Program-made: the position numbers and the translations under genes | From: Candidatus Sulfotelmatobacter sp. | GTDB taxonomy: Bacteria > Acidobacteriota > Terriglobia > Terriglobales > Acidobacteriaceae | Direction of reading: 5' to 3' | Length of the DNA: 8,520 nucleotides | Assembly: GCA_030037575.1 (NCBI GenBank) | Contig: JASHRB010000024.1 | Span: 1-8,520 of the forward strand | Shown here: positions 6,900 through 8,520 of the stretch, one piece after another | Position numbering within the stretch: position 1 is the first letter of the stretch | Layout of the letters: each line of letters opens with the position of its first letter | The notes under the pieces: model-generated | What the model was told of the DNA's origin: nothing | The model's input: the letters and a program-made list of their open reading frames with translations, nothing else | Database searches by the model: none

Positions 6900-7816
6900 T
6901 CAATTTTCCTGCCGCGAGGCGGAGGCCAGCCATTCCAGGGCTGCATATGCCATCACCAGAGTGCGCTCGGGCGGCTGCAGCCCATTCCTCAGAGCCGCAA
7001 CTGCGGTCTCCCGCCCGCGCGCAGCCGCGTGGGCGGCAAAACGACAGTTGCGGTCAAATGGCCCTGGCGGACCCAGGTTCGTCCGGTTCGTTCGAGGCCG
7101 TCGGCGCCGGGTAGTGGCAGCCGCGAGCCCATGCCGAGGTCGCGAAAATCGATTTGGCGGCTGAGCGCCTTCCTCGCTCCCATCGCCAGAAAAGTCGTTC
7201 TGCGCCTGAAGCGCGTCAATTTTGTCGTTCTTAGCCGTGGACAGCCGGAGCCACGACGATATTGCGTGGTTTTCGCCTTCTTCGGTCCAGTCGGCGCTCT
7301 TCAACATTTTGATCGCGAGAGCCGGCGGCTTGGTTTCCGGCGTTCCCGCCGCGCGCGGCTCCAACACCGAACTGCCGGAGGGCCCTTGCCGATAAATTGC
7401 GCTCCCGCCACCGGGAGAGCAGTGACGCCGGCTAGCGGCCTGGAATGCGCCCGATCCCGTGGTTGTCCACGCTCACGCAGAATGCCGGAACCTTCGAGAT
7501 GGAGCGAGGCGCCTTTGGTTAGTCTGCCTCGCTATTGAGGATGACCCATGCCGAGCTGGCGGCAACAGCGGCTTCTGCGCTCCTCAGAAATCCCGTGCGG
7601 CTGGCGGGTTCGACCAGGATCGCATCCTGCGGCGTTCCCCCAGCCTGAATTAGGTTTAGGAGCTGCGTGCTTCGCTGGATCGAATCATTGTCGGCGCATA
7701 GAACCCGGAGTTCCCCCCCGAGGCGTTCCGCCGCTTCTGCGGCTGCGATGGCCTGTTCGCATTGATAGTCGTTATCGCGTGATCAGCGACGGCAGAAAGC
7801 GAAGCTTCTTCGCTAC
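6900..7816 (-). pseudogene. Decayed sugar-binding protein gene (Peripla_BP/RbsB-like substrate-binding domain)
   Basis: No single frame is open, but joining frames on the minus strand gives a colinear protein of about 305 residues from GTA 7816 (perhaps once ATG) to TGA 6900-6902. Pieces in order: KKLRFLPSLIT, DNDYQCEQAIAAAEAAERLG, QRSTQLLNLIQAGGTPQDA, ILVEPASRTGFL, AAVAASSAWVILNS, FCVSVDNHGIGRI, SAIYRQGPSGSSV, SADWTEEGENHAISSWLRLS, DKIDALQAQND, LAMGARKALSRQ, GADGLERTGRTWVRQGHLTA and ALRNGLQPPERTLVMAY. These match landmarks of LacI/RbsB-type periplasmic-binding folds: the N-terminal DNDYQ region, the VEP strand, VSVDN, IDALQAQND and the late GxDGL hinge. Lesions seen: a frame change near 7777; TAA at 7519-7521 and TAG at 7432-7434 (the latter possibly from CAG); an extra base in 7413-7416; an extra T in the run at 7190-7193 (repairing it gives QNDFLAMGARK); and a loss near 7028-7040. 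No helix-turn-helix or signal peptide is seen. It begins 34 bases after the reductase gene on the same strand. The family name is from recognition, not a search. Confidence 0.75.
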
Positions 7817-7849
7817 CGTGTTGCCTTTCTACCGCAACCTGCCAAGCGA

Positions 7850-8520
7850 TCACGCAGGCGGTGCCGGCTCCGGGGCTTCGTCGAATTCGTGAAGCTCGGC
7901 GGACGACAAACGGAACTCAGCCGCGCCCGCAATGCCGGCGAATTGTCGGGGATTGCGGAAGCCGACGATGGCTCCCGTTACGGCCGGGTTCATCAAGGTC
8001 CAGGCGATGGCCAGCTCTCCGGAAGAGCGCCCCTGGCGCTTTCCGATCGCCCCAAGAATTTCCACCGCATGCAGGTTACGGGAAAGCGCGGGCTCGACAA
8101 AACTGGGCAAATTGCGTCGCCAGTCTTCGGGCAGGAAATTTGCCACGCGTTCTTTCGTCATTGCGCCGGTCAAAAGGCCGGCATACATCGGCGAATACAC
8201 GATGACGCCGACGTTATTGCAGGCGCAGAAGGGCAGAATCTCCTTCTCAATCTCGCGCCTCACCACGGCATAAGGCGGCTGTAAAGATGTGATGGGAGCG
8301 ATCGCCATGGCGCGCTTCATTTGACTCACGCTGAAATTGGAACTCCGATGTAGCGGACCTTGCCTTCTTGCTTGAGGCGAGCCAGCTCCGACCAGCCTTC
8401 TTCGGTGTCTTCATCCGGCCCGGGCCAGTGAATCTGGTAGAGGTCGATCACATCGGTCTGCAAGCAGCGCAAACTCTGTTCACATTCGCGGCGAATCGAT
8501 TTGGCCTTTAGGGAAGCACC
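7850..8520 (-). pseudogene. Aldo/keto reductase, frameshifted and 5' partial
   Basis: The C-terminal two thirds of an NAD(P)H-dependent aldo/keto reductase barrel. The window edge removes the N-terminus with the catalytic Asp, Tyr and probably Lys. From the right edge the minus strand encodes SIRRECEQSLRCLQTDVIDL, then YQIHWPGPDEDTEEG with the family's active-site His, then GKVRYIGV. There the frame breaks at 8339-8341: restoring one base before CC gives VSNFSVSQMKRA, the conserved GVSNF strand. After this the frame is open to TGA 7850-7852, with SLQPPY, VIVYSPMYAGLLTG, ELAIAWTLMNPAVTGAIVGF and a final helix LSSAELHEFDEA, all normal for the family. Only this one lesion is visible, so it is a recent pseudogene or a sequencing error. 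Translation from GTG 8329 would give only 159 residues and no functional barrel. The substrate is unknown. It probably formed an operon with the sugar-binding gene that follows at 34 bases. Confidence 0.85.

Noticed and set aside
7200..7240. AKNDKIDA string resembling the AKTDxIDA motif of IS110-type transposases
   Set aside because: The context on both sides (SSWLRLST before, LQAQND after) fits a sugar-binding domain instead, and no other transposase motif or inverted repeat is seen.
6900..7816. Explaining the broken frames as assembly or sequencing error only
   Set aside because: The lesions include two in-frame stop codons as well as indels, and about 6.4 kb of neighbouring coding sequence has no such breaks. 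It remains possible for the single reductase frameshift.
6900..7816. The decayed gene as the LacI-family repressor acting on the two operators
   Set aside because: The reconstructed start (KKLRFLPSLIT) leads directly into the ligand-binding domain, with no room for a helix-turn-helix, and the gene is broken.
6802..7892. Several plus-strand open frames of 64-214 codons
   Set aside because: Their products are Arg/Pro/Ser-rich with no family signature, and they lie opposite the decayed binding-protein gene, which gives recognisable protein when read on the minus strand.

Overview
The window looks like a piece of a soil-type Acidobacteriota chromosome. No taxonomic marker is present. The assignment rests on gene types common together in that phylum: a CRTAC1-like FG-GAP/ASPIC protein, a very large Oar-like TonB-dependent receptor with an N-terminal carboxypeptidase-regulatory domain, and a Tat-exported GH127-type glycosidase. 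The sequence is moderately GC-rich.

Layout: (1) 2-1249 (+), the 3' part of a CRTAC1/ASPIC-UnbV protein that runs off the left edge. (2) 1250-1395, a promoter region with a TTGACA -35 box and a near-palindromic LacI-family-like operator. (3) 1396-4767 (+), an intact Oar-like TonB-dependent outer-membrane receptor. (4) 4790-4826, a strong hairpin terminator that can serve both converging genes. (5) 4881-6758 (-), an intact GH127-like (beta-L-arabinofuranosidase family) enzyme with a twin-arginine signal. (6) 6759-6899, its upstream region, holding a second operator with the same 12-base core. (7) 6900-7816 (-), which first looks empty but can be read as a complete, badly broken gene for a sugar-binding (Peripla_BP/RbsB-like) protein, with several frame changes and two in-frame stops. 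(8) 7850-8520 (-), an aldo/keto reductase interrupted by one frameshift and cut by the right edge.

Inferred biology: the receptor (outer-membrane uptake) and the glycosidase (periplasmic or exported cleavage) converge on one terminator and share an operator-like sequence beside their putative promoters. This suggests one LacI/GalR-type regulator controls both in response to a carbohydrate, possibly an L-arabinofuranose-containing glycan. The reductase and sugar-binding genes upstream of the glycosidase on the same strand look like a former operon that is decaying, while the genes to their left are intact. No clearly new system is seen. The shared operators and the hidden pseudogene are the most informative observations.
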